64,000 nt of DNA, taken from the NCBI GenBank assembly GCA_011523505.1, contig WTGP01000019.1:138523-202522 (forward strand), in the 5' to 3' direction. Positions 37,684-45,978 of this stretch are shown here, in pieces (the first letter of the stretch is position 1; each line of letters starts with the position of its first letter). Under the pieces are notes generated by a model. It made no database searches, was not told the DNA's origin, and was given only the letters and a program-made list of their open reading frames with translations. Made by a program: the position numbers and the translations under genes. Source of the DNA: Gammaproteobacteria bacterium. GTDB lineage: Bacteria > Pseudomonadota > Gammaproteobacteria > Steroidobacterales > Foliamicaceae.

Positions 37684-40089
37684 CTAGAAGCTCGCGGCCA
37701 GGGTCACGCCGAAAGTGCGCGGCTCGGGCAGAGTCAGCTGGTAGCCCAGCGTGCCCGTCAGGAAGCTGCCCGTAGTGCGCTGCGACGCCAGCACGGAATC
37801 GTCATCGGTCAGGTTCTCGATCCAGACCGTAACGCTGTACTGGTCATTGCGCCAGCCGCCGCGAAGATTCTGCAGCACCGCCTCCTGAGTCTTGGCCAGG
37901 TTGACCACCCAATTCCAGGTGGACGACTGGTACCAGGCATCCCAGCGCGCGAACCACTCGCCGTCCCCGGTCCAGATGTTCTCGGCGGGCATATTGAAGT
38001 TCAGGGCAAGCGTCGCTGCATGGTCCGGCGAGCGTGCCACCTCGAAGCCGCTGGCATCGCCGCTGCCATAGACCCGCGCGTTGATACCATCCTGATACAC
38101 CTTGATGTCGCTCTTGTTGAAGTTATAGGACGCGGTGCCGACCCAGTTTTCGTTGAACGCCCAGCTACCCGCCAACTCAAACCCCCAGATGTCGGTACTG
38201 CCGTTGCTGTTGTAATCGACCTGCGGGCCGATCCGATCCGACCCGATGATGAAAACACCGTCGCCGTTGCTGTCCACGTCCCTGGTGAAACCCCGGAAGC
38301 GCTGGTTTCGCCATTGCATGAAATAGATCGCCCCGTTCAGATACCCTCTGCCGTTGGCGAGAGTGTGCTTGCCGCCGAACTCCCAGGCGTCAAGTTCTGC
38401 CTGCAGGACTTCGTAGCCGATGCCTTCCGCCGCGTTGAACGCCGGGAACGCCACCGTGGGTTCCAGTTGAATGACCTCGGGATTGAAGCCGCCCGGATTG
38501 TTGCCTTTCGAGTAGCTTCCATAAAGCAGGGTGTTCTCGGTCAACTTGTAGTCCACGATGACCCGCGGCAACTCCGCCTCGAAATCGGCGGCCAGGTCAA
38601 TCTCGGCGCCGCCGAAGGGCTGCGCCGTGCCGATGGGATCGTTCGGATCGAGCGGCATGGCCTCCTGGGTCACGGAGGAGGCGTTCGCAAGCGTTTCCTC
38701 TTCATACCGGAACTCAAGGCTGACGGTAAACTGCTCGGTGATGTCGTATGCCACGCTGCCGAATATCGCCTGGTTTTCGACGTTCTCGGCAACGAGTGGA
38801 CTGGGCCCGAAAAGGCCGCGGCCGCCTCTTCCGCTACGCGCGCGGATAGTGGGGTCGAAGCAGAAGGGCCCACCGGCGCCCGGACAGGGGAAGGCGGTCT
38901 GACCTGCCGTGCCGTACGTCAGGTCTAGATAGTAGGCGCCCACCATCCAGCGCAGCCGTTTGTCCTGGGGCGAGGACAGGCGCAGTTCCTGCGACCACGA
39001 TTCGTCCTTCCATCCAATGTAGACCAGGAGTTCGTCGGTGAGGAGTTCGCGCAACTCTGCCGTGTCCTCGCGGTAGCGGCCCGTCACCGAACTCAACGTG
39101 TATCCGCCGATGTCCCAGTCGATATTCAGGCTGGTGAGTTCGGTTGTGCGGTCCAGACCCATGTTGTCCTTGTATACCGTGTCCTCCGGGGGCGACGTAT
39201 CGATGGAAATACCGTTGGAGATCAGGTCTCGGCTCAGCGTTCCGCAGTAGTAATTGGATCTACCCGTAACGCCGTTGGTGGTGAACGGTCCGCAATTGTT
39301 TTTCTCGCCCTTCACCAGGAACTGCACGGCCAACCCGTCGTCGTCGTCGGTATACACATGGCGCAGCTTGATGGAGAGGTCTTCCGTTGGCGTGGCATAG
39401 ATGGTCACGCTGCCGGCGTTGGTCTGCTGGGAGCCCAGATCGCCGCCGGTGGGGTGCTCGTTCTTCCAGGCTCCGTCGTAGGTGTAAAACCTCCCGGAGG
39501 CCCGGACGTAGAGCCGGTCTTCAACGAGCGCTCCTTCGCCGCTGACCCACACGTCCGCGCGGCCACCATCGCCAACGATCAGATTGATATCGCCGCTGAA
39601 TTCGTCGCCGGGCGTCTTGCTAATGAAATTGATCGCGCCGCCGAAGGTGGCCCGGCCGAAGAAGGCGCTTTGCGGGCCCTTTACGACCTCCACGCGCTCG
39701 ATGTCGTTCATCGACAGCCACTGGCTGGTTCCCGGCAGATAGACGCCGTCCACGAATGCGGACGATGTCTGTGTGCTGCGCACGCTCGAGGGCGGGTCGA
39801 TGGCCCGGAACCGGATCGCCGGATTGTTGCGATTGCCGGTGTGGTTGCTCATGTGCACGCCCGGAACGAACTGAAGCATGTCTTCGACATCGGTGATCTG
39901 CTGTTCCCGGATCTGCGAAGCGCTGAAAGCGGCGACGCTCAGCGGAATGTCCTGGATCGACTCGTCGCGCTTGCGCGCGGTAACGACGATTTCCTCGAGT
40001 GCAAGGTCCTGCGCCATGACTGCCATATCGGCAGCGAAAAGACTCAGTACGGCGCCGCCCAGCAAGAGGCGATTGTGCAGACTACGCAT
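37684..40089 (-). CDS. TonB-dependent outer-membrane receptor
   Basis: 801 residues from ATG 40089 (GGGAGG 7 bases upstream), preferred to an in-frame ATG at 40104 that lies in the ribosome-binding region. Signal peptide LLLGGAVLSLFAADMAVMAQ, then EEIVVTARKR. The plug has PLSVAAFSAS, VEVVKGPQSAFFGRATFGG and IRFRAIDPP, and the barrel ends in FGVTLAASF with terminal Phe. It belongs to the same broad subfamily as the receptor at 20353 but is clearly divergent. Downstream on the same strand are the alpha/beta hydrolase, degenerate serine hydrolase and DUF1838-C, which suggests uptake and processing of one class of substrate (inference). Confidence 0.93.
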   Translation of the reverse strand: MRSLHNRLLLGGAVLSLFAADMAVMAQDLALEEIVVTARKRDESIQDIPLSVAAFSASQIREQQITDVEDMLQFVPGVHMSNHTGNRNNPAIRFRAIDPPSSVRSTQTSSAFVDGVYLPGTSQWLSMNDIERVEVVKGPQSAFFGRATFGGAINFISKTPGDEFSGDINLIVGDGGRADVWVSGEGALVEDRLYVRASGRFYTYDGAWKNEHPTGGDLGSQQTNAGSVTIYATPTEDLSIKLRHVYTDDDDGLAVQFLVKGEKNNCGPFTTNGVTGRSNYYCGTLSRDLISNGISIDTSPPEDTVYKDNMGLDRTTELTSLNIDWDIGGYTLSSVTGRYREDTAELRELLTDELLVYIGWKDESWSQELRLSSPQDKRLRWMVGAYYLDLTYGTAGQTAFPCPGAGGPFCFDPTIRARSGRGGRGLFGPSPLVAENVENQAIFGSVAYDITEQFTVSLEFRYEEETLANASSVTQEAMPLDPNDPIGTAQPFGGAEIDLAADFEAELPRVIVDYKLTENTLLYGSYSKGNNPGGFNPEVIQLEPTVAFPAFNAAEGIGYEVLQAELDAWEFGGKHTLANGRGYLNGAIYFMQWRNQRFRGFTRDVDSNGDGVFIIGSDRIGPQVDYNSNGSTDIWGFELAGSWAFNENWVGTASYNFNKSDIKVYQDGINARVYGSGDASGFEVARSPDHAATLALNFNMPAENIWTGDGEWFARWDAWYQSSTWNWVVNLAKTQEAVLQNLRGGWRNDQYSVTVWIENLTDDDSVLASQRTTGSFLTGTLGYQLTLPEPRTFGVTLAASF

Positions 40090-40119
40090 TGTGCGTCCTC
40101 CCATTAGTCTTCAGACATC

Positions 40120-40148
40120 ATTCTAAGTAGTGATCCGGCTCACTGCAA
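40120..40148 (-). promoter_or_regulatory. Candidate sigma-70 promoter for the TonB receptor operon
   Basis: On the minus strand TTGCAG (40148-40143) and TAGAAT (40125-40120) are separated by exactly 17 bases and lie about 30 bases before ATG 40089. The spacing and the single-base departures from consensus make this one of the two best promoter matches in the window. The plus strand here contains TGCAAACGACC (40144-40154), also present at 44787-44797 in the other good promoter. Confidence 0.55.
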
Positions 40149-40178
40149 ACGACCGGAAGGTTTAATCATTCGGAACGA

Positions 40179-41348
40179 TCACCAGTTCCGGATGCTTCCG
40201 AAGTGGCGCGATGCGTCGGCCCCGTCCTCGGGCAGATACGACGCCTGCCCGTTCGGTCCGTTCCGCGGAACGTACCGGTCGTAAACCGGCCGCAGCATTT
40301 CCATCGGAACGCCGGGCGGAATGGTGCGCGAGCGCCGGAACGCCGCCATCGGGATGGTCGTCCTGACGAATTCCTCATGCACCGACCTGGCGCGCGCGGC
40401 AATCGTTCCGCGCGGATCGAAGATCGCGGTATCGCCCGAACCCGAGAACTCCGGAAAGCCCGGCTGTTCGGGCGAAACCGACTGGTTGCAGACCACGCTC
40501 CAGAGCCGGTTGTGGCTGGCGATGACCTGGGCCTCGGTAAGGCTGTAGCCCCCCGAAGACGAACTCAGGCGGATTTCGAGGCCCTTCATGGCCAGAGCGC
40601 GAATCACGTCCGGCTGCCTCGGCGTAATCGAGCAGGAAATATTGCCGATGTCGGTGCGCGCCACCTGCAGCACTTCGTCCTCGCCGTACATCTCGCGGTA
40701 GCGGTCGAGCACGTCGTAGATCCCGGTCGTGAAGATGTCCCAGCCGGGAATGAAGCCGCGGATATTGTTGGTCTTCCAGTGATTGGCGACCACGTTGCCT
40801 TCGGGGCCGATCAATACGCCATTGAGCAGCAGATGGCCCGGCCAGTCCGGGTCCTTCGCATAGGTGCCGAAGGTGATGTAGCAGCCGTATTCCTTCGCTT
40901 TCTTGCCCAGCGCCTCGGTTTCCGGCCCGGGTATCTCGATGGCCACGCGCAGGACCTCTTCGCGCGTCCACGGGTTCCAGCCCATGATCGGCTGCTCGTG
41001 GAAGCAGATCAGGTCCTGCCGGCCCGGAAAGCCGTTGGCCTTGTCGATCATCTCGATCATGTGGTCGAGGTTGGCCTTCATCTCGGGCCCGGGGTTCTGC
41101 GTGTTGCGTACGGCCCGCATGATGGACTGCACGGCGGTCACGCGCACCGTGTCCTTGCGCAGCGGCACCCGCTCGTACTCGCCGTCGGCGGCCACGCTCA
41201 CGGAGCCGCCGCCGTCCGCCGCCGCGTCTTCGGCCCTCGCCGCACGGCCTCCCAATGCCAGGGCCACCGCGCCGGCCGATCCGGCGGTCAAAAGCTGCCG
41301 GCGCCTCAAAGACTCCGGCGTATCGTTCCTGCCGAGCTTCTCACTCAT
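40179..41348 (-). CDS. Carbon-nitrogen hydrolase (nitrilase superfamily), Tat-exported
   Basis: 389 residues from ATG 41348 (AGGAG upstream). The leader has RRRQLLTAGSAGAVALALGG (15-34), a good Tat signal. The nitrilase-fold triad is visible: Glu118 in CFHEQP, Lys192 in HWKTNN and Cys239 in ISCSI. Superfamily members hydrolyse nitriles, aliphatic or aromatic amides, or carbamoyl groups. Export is unusual for this superfamily and points to an extracytoplasmic amide or nitrile substrate. The start overlaps the stop of the upstream lipoprotein hydrolase (ATGA). It is followed by the promoter region of the TonB receptor. Confidence 0.88.
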   Translation of the reverse strand: MSEKLGRNDTPESLRRRQLLTAGSAGAVALALGGRAARAEDAAADGGGSVSVAADGEYERVPLRKDTVRVTAVQSIMRAVRNTQNPGPEMKANLDHMIEMIDKANGFPGRQDLICFHEQPIMGWNPWTREEVLRVAIEIPGPETEALGKKAKEYGCYITFGTYAKDPDWPGHLLLNGVLIGPEGNVVANHWKTNNIRGFIPGWDIFTTGIYDVLDRYREMYGEDEVLQVARTDIGNISCSITPRQPDVIRALAMKGLEIRLSSSSGGYSLTEAQVIASHNRLWSVVCNQSVSPEQPGFPEFSGSGDTAIFDPRGTIAARARSVHEEFVRTTIPMAAFRRSRTIPPGVPMEMLRPVYDRYVPRNGPNGQASYLPEDGADASRHFGSIRNW

Positions 41349-42361
41349 GTTTTTTCTCCTGGTTGTTTCGCCGGGGACCCGATCTCGCGGTCCAGAAACG
41401 CCTTCACGGCACGGCCGGTGGCTTCCGGCCTCGAAATATGCAGGAAGTGCCCGCCGCCGTCGAAAATGATCTTTTCCGTGCTCTTCGCGTTCTTCATCGC
41501 ATCGACGAACGCCTGTGCCGTTTCCGGAGACAGCGCCCTGCTGTCGCCGCCCCACATGACCAGCGCCGGGGCCCGTACCCGGGCCAGCACCCGTTCCGGG
41601 TTCCCCCGCTCATACATCTGCATGGCAATGAACCCTTCCCGGTCGCGATCGATGACATTCCAGTAATCGGTCTTGCGCTGGATCAGCTCCTCGGTGATAT
41701 TGCCGTGGTCGTTTACCGAGTAACGCAGGTTGGCGCCCATTTCCTCGGTCGTGTAGCGTTTCGGCACGAACGCCGCGGACGGGTCACGCACGCGTTCCGT
41801 GGTACCGCCGCGGCCGCCGTATTCGATGCCCGCCGAGTTCAGCAGCACTAGGGCCGTCACGCGGTCGGTGCGGGTGCCGGCATAACGGAACGCCACCAGA
41901 CCCCCGTAGGAAGCGCCGGCGATCGCGAACCGGTCGATGCCCAGGTGGTCCATCAGGCTGTCCACCAGCGTCATGAACCGGTCGATCGAATAGTTGCCGC
42001 TCGGCACCGGTCCGGTCAGGCCGAATGCCGGAAGATCGAGCCGCACGACGCGATAGTCCGCACTCAGAAGGTCCACCCAGACGTCGTAGTCCTTGAGATC
42101 GCCCGTCGAACTGTGCACGAGCAGCACCGCGGGCCCCGATCCCTCATCCTTGTAATGCACGTTAATGCCGTCGTTGCCTTCGAGCACGACGAAGCGGGAA
42201 TCCGGGTCCGCGTACTTCGCGACGATCTCCTCGTAGCTGATCGTGCCGGCGGAAGCCGGTTCGGCGCCGGTCTCCACCTCCGGGGAACAGGCAAATGCCG
42301 CCATTGCGCCGACGGCCGCAAGACAGGCAGGCAGCGCGGCCCGGTGCGGACCCGGTTTCAT
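41345..42361 (-). CDS. Alpha/beta hydrolase, putative lipoprotein
   Basis: 338 residues. The leader runs to MAAFA-Cys25, a weak lipobox (Ala at -3), so either lipidation or ordinary cleavage is possible. The nucleophile elbow is GASYGG with Ser151 and the catalytic His sits in GGGHFLH near the end; the oxyanion motif is HSSTG instead of HG-x-G. A serine esterase, lactonase or C-C hydrolase activity is likely. ATG 42361 is 4 bases after the DUF1838-D stop, and the end overlaps the nitrilase start. The two hydrolases and the DUF1838 gene form a tightly coupled set. Confidence 0.85.
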   Translation of the reverse strand: MKPGPHRAALPACLAAVGAMAAFACSPEVETGAEPASAGTISYEEIVAKYADPDSRFVVLEGNDGINVHYKDEGSGPAVLLVHSSTGDLKDYDVWVDLLSADYRVVRLDLPAFGLTGPVPSGNYSIDRFMTLVDSLMDHLGIDRFAIAGASYGGLVAFRYAGTRTDRVTALVLLNSAGIEYGGRGGTTERVRDPSAAFVPKRYTTEEMGANLRYSVNDHGNITEELIQRKTDYWNVIDRDREGFIAMQMYERGNPERVLARVRAPALVMWGGDSRALSPETAQAFVDAMKNAKSTEKIIFDGGGHFLHISRPEATGRAVKAFLDREIGSPAKQPGEKT

Positions 42362-42365
42362 GCCT

Positions 42366-43211
42366 CTAGCCTTCAAGCGCGCCGGCGGGGTCGTTGTAGA
42401 TTTCCGGATGCCGCGTCCGGATGAGTCCGCGCAGCCTTTCCGGCATGGCATCGAACGACGAAACCTTGCGCCCGAAACCGCGCGAGACGTAGTCGCCGGG
42501 CCTGTCGCCCATGCCCATCCAGGGCAGGTAGCTCAGGATGTCGTTGAAGTGCCATGTTGCCGGCGCATTCAGGACTTCGGGGTTGGCCACGTCCTTCAGC
42601 GATCCGTGATAGGTGCTCCAGTCGTTGCCGCGAAACGGCCGGCCGGCCTCGGGCGTCTCGGGTTCCATGCGGAAAATGGCGTCGTCCCGAACCCATACGT
42701 CGTCGCCCTCGATCACGGCGGGGCCGAGCGGATGGATGCGGATACTCCTGAACCCGTCCCCGGCCGGCTGCTCCTTCCGGGACTCATCGATGCTGCGCAC
42801 CTGCGTCCCGGGCCTGGCGGGGAAATAGCCGACCTCGACTTCCTGGCCCGTAAACGGGTTTTTGAAGGTTTCCAGGAATTCGCCGGTCTCCAGGTCAGTG
42901 TAGAAGACCATGCTGATGGCCGTCGTTTCGTAGGCGCCGTTCTCGTCGACGTCCCGGGTCTTGAGCAATGCGCCCACGTGGACGTCCCAAAGCGGAGTCG
43001 CTATCTTGTCCACCACGGCCATCCGCAGCAATTTCGCCCACCAGTAGACGATGCTGTCGTCCATCGTATGCGCGAGCTTGCGCGTGATCATGAGCGTTTG
43101 GTGCGGATCGGACGGATCCAGATCCAGCATCTCCGCGCGCGCTGCCGGAACCCTCACCAGGGGCGCGGCGGCGGCGGCGCCAATAAGTCCGAGTGCCGTT
43201 CTGCGTTTCAT
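42366..43211 (-). CDS. DUF1838 family protein D, Tat-type leader
   Basis: 281 residues from ATG 43211 (GGGAGG upstream); the open frame further upstream is antisense to the amine oxidase. Leader MKRRTALGLIGAAAAAP. The family element is FYTDLETGEFLETFKNPFTG, the closest in the window to a consensus of all five paralogs. The C-terminal part contains LSYLPWMGMGDRPGDYVSRGFG, matching a Trp-Met-Gly-x-x-x-G pattern also seen in paralogs C and E, which may be a second conserved site. Coupled with the amine oxidase upstream and two hydrolases downstream. Confidence 0.82.
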   Translation of the reverse strand: MKRRTALGLIGAAAAAPLVRVPAARAEMLDLDPSDPHQTLMITRKLAHTMDDSIVYWWAKLLRMAVVDKIATPLWDVHVGALLKTRDVDENGAYETTAISMVFYTDLETGEFLETFKNPFTGQEVEVGYFPARPGTQVRSIDESRKEQPAGDGFRSIRIHPLGPAVIEGDDVWVRDDAIFRMEPETPEAGRPFRGNDWSTYHGSLKDVANPEVLNAPATWHFNDILSYLPWMGMGDRPGDYVSRGFGRKVSSFDAMPERLRGLIRTRHPEIYNDPAGALEG

Positions 43212-43255
43212 GCGTTTCCTCCCGATTTGCCAGCGGACAATAATACGGCCGGCCT

Positions 43256-44725
43256 TCAGAGCCGGTCGGCCACCTCCAGCGCGACCCGCTCGGCGGACTC
43301 CATCGCGCCTTCCATGCCCCGGTTCATGGTGGCGGTGTGCTCGCCGCAGAAATGGATCCGGCCATGGGGCCGGGCCATGTCCGGGAGCAGTCCCTGCACC
43401 TGGCCGGGCGCGAAGATCGCCCAATCGCCGGCGTTGTGCGGATCCAGCCACCAGGAATGAAAGCCGCCGGGTTCCAGCGCGCCCCTGGCAGCCGGACGCA
43501 GCCGTTCGATCTCGCGAATCACCCAGGACAGCGCATCGGCCGGTCCCAGGCGATCGAGCTGGTCCGCCACCCAGCCGCGGGTATTGACCACCAGCCCGGT
43601 GACTTCTTCCGGGTCCTCGCCGAAGCGCTGTGCGGCCACCATGCCCAGGCGGCCATTGGTCCACATGGACGGCGACAGCCCGTCCTCCTCCCAGAACGGG
43701 CGTGTGGGCACAAGAAACACCAGCGTGTTGCGCATGTAGGCCAGCGTGCCCACGGCCTGGCGCTGTATGCCCTCAAGGGGCGGCGAGATGGCCATGTCCC
43801 TGACTTTCGAGAACGGCGCCGAACACACGACAAAGGGCGCCTGGTAAGTGTCGCCGCCACGACACCTCACCCGAACGCGATCGCCCCGGTCCTCGATGCT
43901 CAGGACTTCCTGCTCGAACCGGATTTCCCGCTTGAGCGCTCCCGCCATGGCCTCGGGCAGGCGCTGATTGCCGCCTTCGACAGCGTAGGCTGCCGGACCG
44001 ATAGCGGTCTGCTCGCGTATCCAACGCTCGTTGAACAGGTACATCAGCGCCGAAACGTCCCAGGCGGACGTGCCGTAATACGGATTGGTGTCATACGCCG
44101 CGCGCACCTCACCGTCGCTCAGCCCACGGTCCCGGAAGTAGTCGTGCAGGGGAACATCCAGAGAGCCGAACCTGGGATTCAGCCAGTCGGAGGACGCGGG
44201 CAGCGGATTGCCTGAAGCCGTACGTGCGGCAATCAGCTCCCAGGGCATCCTGTCACGGGACCCTTCGGCGAACGGATTGCGCGGCGACTCGGCCCATTCG
44301 GCCCGGCTCAGTAAGGCGTCGTCGTGCACCAGTTCCGGCGGCGGCCCGCCGAACAGGCGCGCGGCATAGTCCACCAGCCTTACATCCAGCCTTTGCGCCA
44401 TCGCGATCATGCGCGCATACCCGCTCGCGATGGTGTTGCCACCCACCTCGGGGTGGCCGGGCAGGTCATAGAGAGTGTGGACGCGGCCCCCGACCCGCGA
44501 GCGGCTCTCGATGATCTGTACCGACGCGCCCAGTTCCTCCAGCAACAGCGCCGCGTAGAGACCGGACAGGCCGGCGCCGACGATCAGCACGTCGGGCGCC
44601 GACGAAACCCCGCCGGCGGCCGTCCGGTCGGGCTGCCCCGCGCCCGCCGACGGAGCCCGGACGGCAATCCCGGCGAAACCCGCCAGCGACAGCAAACCGC
44701 TACTGAAGGCCCGTCGGCTCAGCAC
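43256..44725 (-). CDS. Flavin-containing amine oxidase, exported
   Basis: 489 residues. Leader MLSRRAFSSGLLSLAGFAG is a Tat-type signal. The FAD motif is VGAGLSGLYAA near residue 50, followed by ESRSRVGGRV, and the C-terminal FAD segment is FCGEHTATMNRGMEGAMES, both characteristic of monoamine/polyamine oxidases. It would oxidise an amine to an imine/aldehyde with O2 or another acceptor in the periplasm. Its gene is first in the minus-strand run that continues through DUF1838-D, the lipoprotein hydrolase and the nitrilase. It is divergent from DUF1838-E across 128 bases. Confidence 0.9.
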   Translation of the reverse strand: MLSRRAFSSGLLSLAGFAGIAVRAPSAGAGQPDRTAAGGVSSAPDVLIVGAGLSGLYAALLLEELGASVQIIESRSRVGGRVHTLYDLPGHPEVGGNTIASGYARMIAMAQRLDVRLVDYAARLFGGPPPELVHDDALLSRAEWAESPRNPFAEGSRDRMPWELIAARTASGNPLPASSDWLNPRFGSLDVPLHDYFRDRGLSDGEVRAAYDTNPYYGTSAWDVSALMYLFNERWIREQTAIGPAAYAVEGGNQRLPEAMAGALKREIRFEQEVLSIEDRGDRVRVRCRGGDTYQAPFVVCSAPFSKVRDMAISPPLEGIQRQAVGTLAYMRNTLVFLVPTRPFWEEDGLSPSMWTNGRLGMVAAQRFGEDPEEVTGLVVNTRGWVADQLDRLGPADALSWVIREIERLRPAARGALEPGGFHSWWLDPHNAGDWAIFAPGQVQGLLPDMARPHGRIHFCGEHTATMNRGMEGAMESAERVALEVADRL

Positions 44726-44785
44726 GAAATAACAACCCCTCCGCCCGATTGGGACTCTAGCATGCCGTCAGAAAGTGCGGGGCGA

Positions 44786-44814
44786 TTGCAAACGACCTGC
44801 GGCCTGTCTAGACT
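44786..44814 (+). promoter_or_regulatory. Candidate sigma-70 promoter for DUF1838-E
   Basis: TTGCAA (44786-44791) and TAGACT (44809-44814) with a 17-base spacer, about 40 bases before ATG 44854. It has the same architecture as the promoter at 40120-40148, and the two share an 11-base plus-strand sequence (TGCAAACGACC). It lies in the divergent gap with the amine oxidase gene. Confidence 0.5.
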
Positions 44815-44853
44815 CACGGGTCTCGAACACGCGCATCCACCGGGAGGAATGTC

Positions 44854-45876
44854 ATGCCGCACCACTTCGACTCACCGTTCAGCCGGCGCAATATCCTGTT
44901 GGGGGGAGCCGCCCTCGCGGCCGCCTCGGCCCTGCCCGGCTGCGGCCAGGGCCAGGACCAGAACCAGGCCGACGACGGGGGCCAGGATCAGGCCCAGGAC
45001 CGCATCGACTACGACTGGATGAACCCCATGGACAACCTTGAGGCGTATTTCAAGCTGACGAATTCGCTGAAGGACCGCGACTGGGTGCATGGCTGGTACT
45101 CGGGCCTGGTGTTCGGGATGCTGCCGAACAATACGCCCGATGCGCTGTTCGGCCTGGAAGGCTTCGGCCTGGGTTATACGGTGCGCCAGGAGAACGGCGC
45201 CTTCGCCAGCTACTGGAAGGAAGTGGGCTTCTACAAGGACCTGAGGACCAACGAGATCATCGAGACCTGGGACAACCCCTACACCGGGGAGACCAACAAG
45301 GTCATGCACATCCACAATCGCATGGTCAAGGGCGTGTTCGGGCCCCAGTTCCGCTCCCAGGCGCCGGTCGGGGACCAGGCGGGCGAGATGTTCTTCAAGT
45401 TCCCCAACTACCGGGCGTCCGACGACCCCAGCAATCCCTTCATCCTGAACTGGCAGACCAGCGGCGACCAGACGTCCGTGTGGCTGGACTTTCGCGGCGT
45501 GGTGCCCAATCTGCTCGACCCCGAGGTCTGGGTGCGGGAATCGACCGGCGAACTCCTGCCCGTTTGCGAAATGTTCGAGTACGTCTGCAACGACGACGAC
45601 CTTCGCAATCCGGCGCTGGATCGCGTCAAACACAGCGGTTCCTGGATCCGCCTGGCCCCCTGGCTGCCGTGGCAGATGATGGGCCGGCACGAAGGCCGCC
45701 TGTTCTATCGCTGCACGACCCGGGGCCTCGGCAGCCTGGACGAACTGCCGGCCAACATCCTCGCCTACGCGGAGCAGAACTATCCGGAATACCTGGTCAA
45801 CGAGCTCGACGAGGACATGCCCAGCGAGTCGTCGTTCGAGGTCTACATGAAGGAGAACGAGCCCGCCCCCACGTAG
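44854..45876 (+). CDS. DUF1838 family protein E, Tat-type lipoprotein
   Basis: 340 residues. The leader has RRNILLGGAALAAASALPG-Cys, a twin-arginine lipoprotein signal, followed by a Gln/Asp/Gly-rich linker (about 31-48) that would hold the domain off the membrane. The family element is FYKDLRTNEIIETWDNPYTG. A second conserved patch is RLAPWLPWQMMGRHEG. ATG 44854 has GGGAGGA 5 bases upstream. It is the only one of the five paralogs with a clear lipid anchor, and it has its own promoter. Converges on the giant TPR gene. Confidence 0.85.
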   Translation: MPHHFDSPFSRRNILLGGAALAAASALPGCGQGQDQNQADDGGQDQAQDRIDYDWMNPMDNLEAYFKLTNSLKDRDWVHGWYSGLVFGMLPNNTPDALFGLEGFGLGYTVRQENGAFASYWKEVGFYKDLRTNEIIETWDNPYTGETNKVMHIHNRMVKGVFGPQFRSQAPVGDQAGEMFFKFPNYRASDDPSNPFILNWQTSGDQTSVWLDFRGVVPNLLDPEVWVRESTGELLPVCEMFEYVCNDDDLRNPALDRVKHSGSWIRLAPWLPWQMMGRHEGRLFYRCTTRGLGSLDELPANILAYAEQNYPEYLVNELDEDMPSESSFEVYMKENEPAPT

Positions 45877-45889
45877 CGGGAGGGGGCGT

Positions 45890-45947
45890 CGCCTCCACGG
45901 CGTCCCGCCCTCAACAAGGAAGCGAGAGCTTCCACGCCTCCACGGCG
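45890..45947. repeat. Short direct repeats and hairpin in the convergent gap before the giant TPR gene
   Basis: CGCCTCCACGGCG occurs at 45890-45902 and again at 45935-45947, 45 bases apart. Between them GGAAGC-GAGA-GCTTCC (45918-45933) can form a perfect hairpin. No T-tract follows. The stretch could serve as a weak bidirectional terminator for the converging genes. Confidence 0.4.
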
Positions 45948-45978
45948 GCGAATGAAACGCCGACGCGCAGACTTGCGC

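Noticed and set aside
37684..40089. Assignment of the receptor as a siderophore receptor
   Set aside because: No siderophore biosynthesis or Fur-box-like sequence nearby; the plug sequence fits the large general TonB family, so the substrate is left open.
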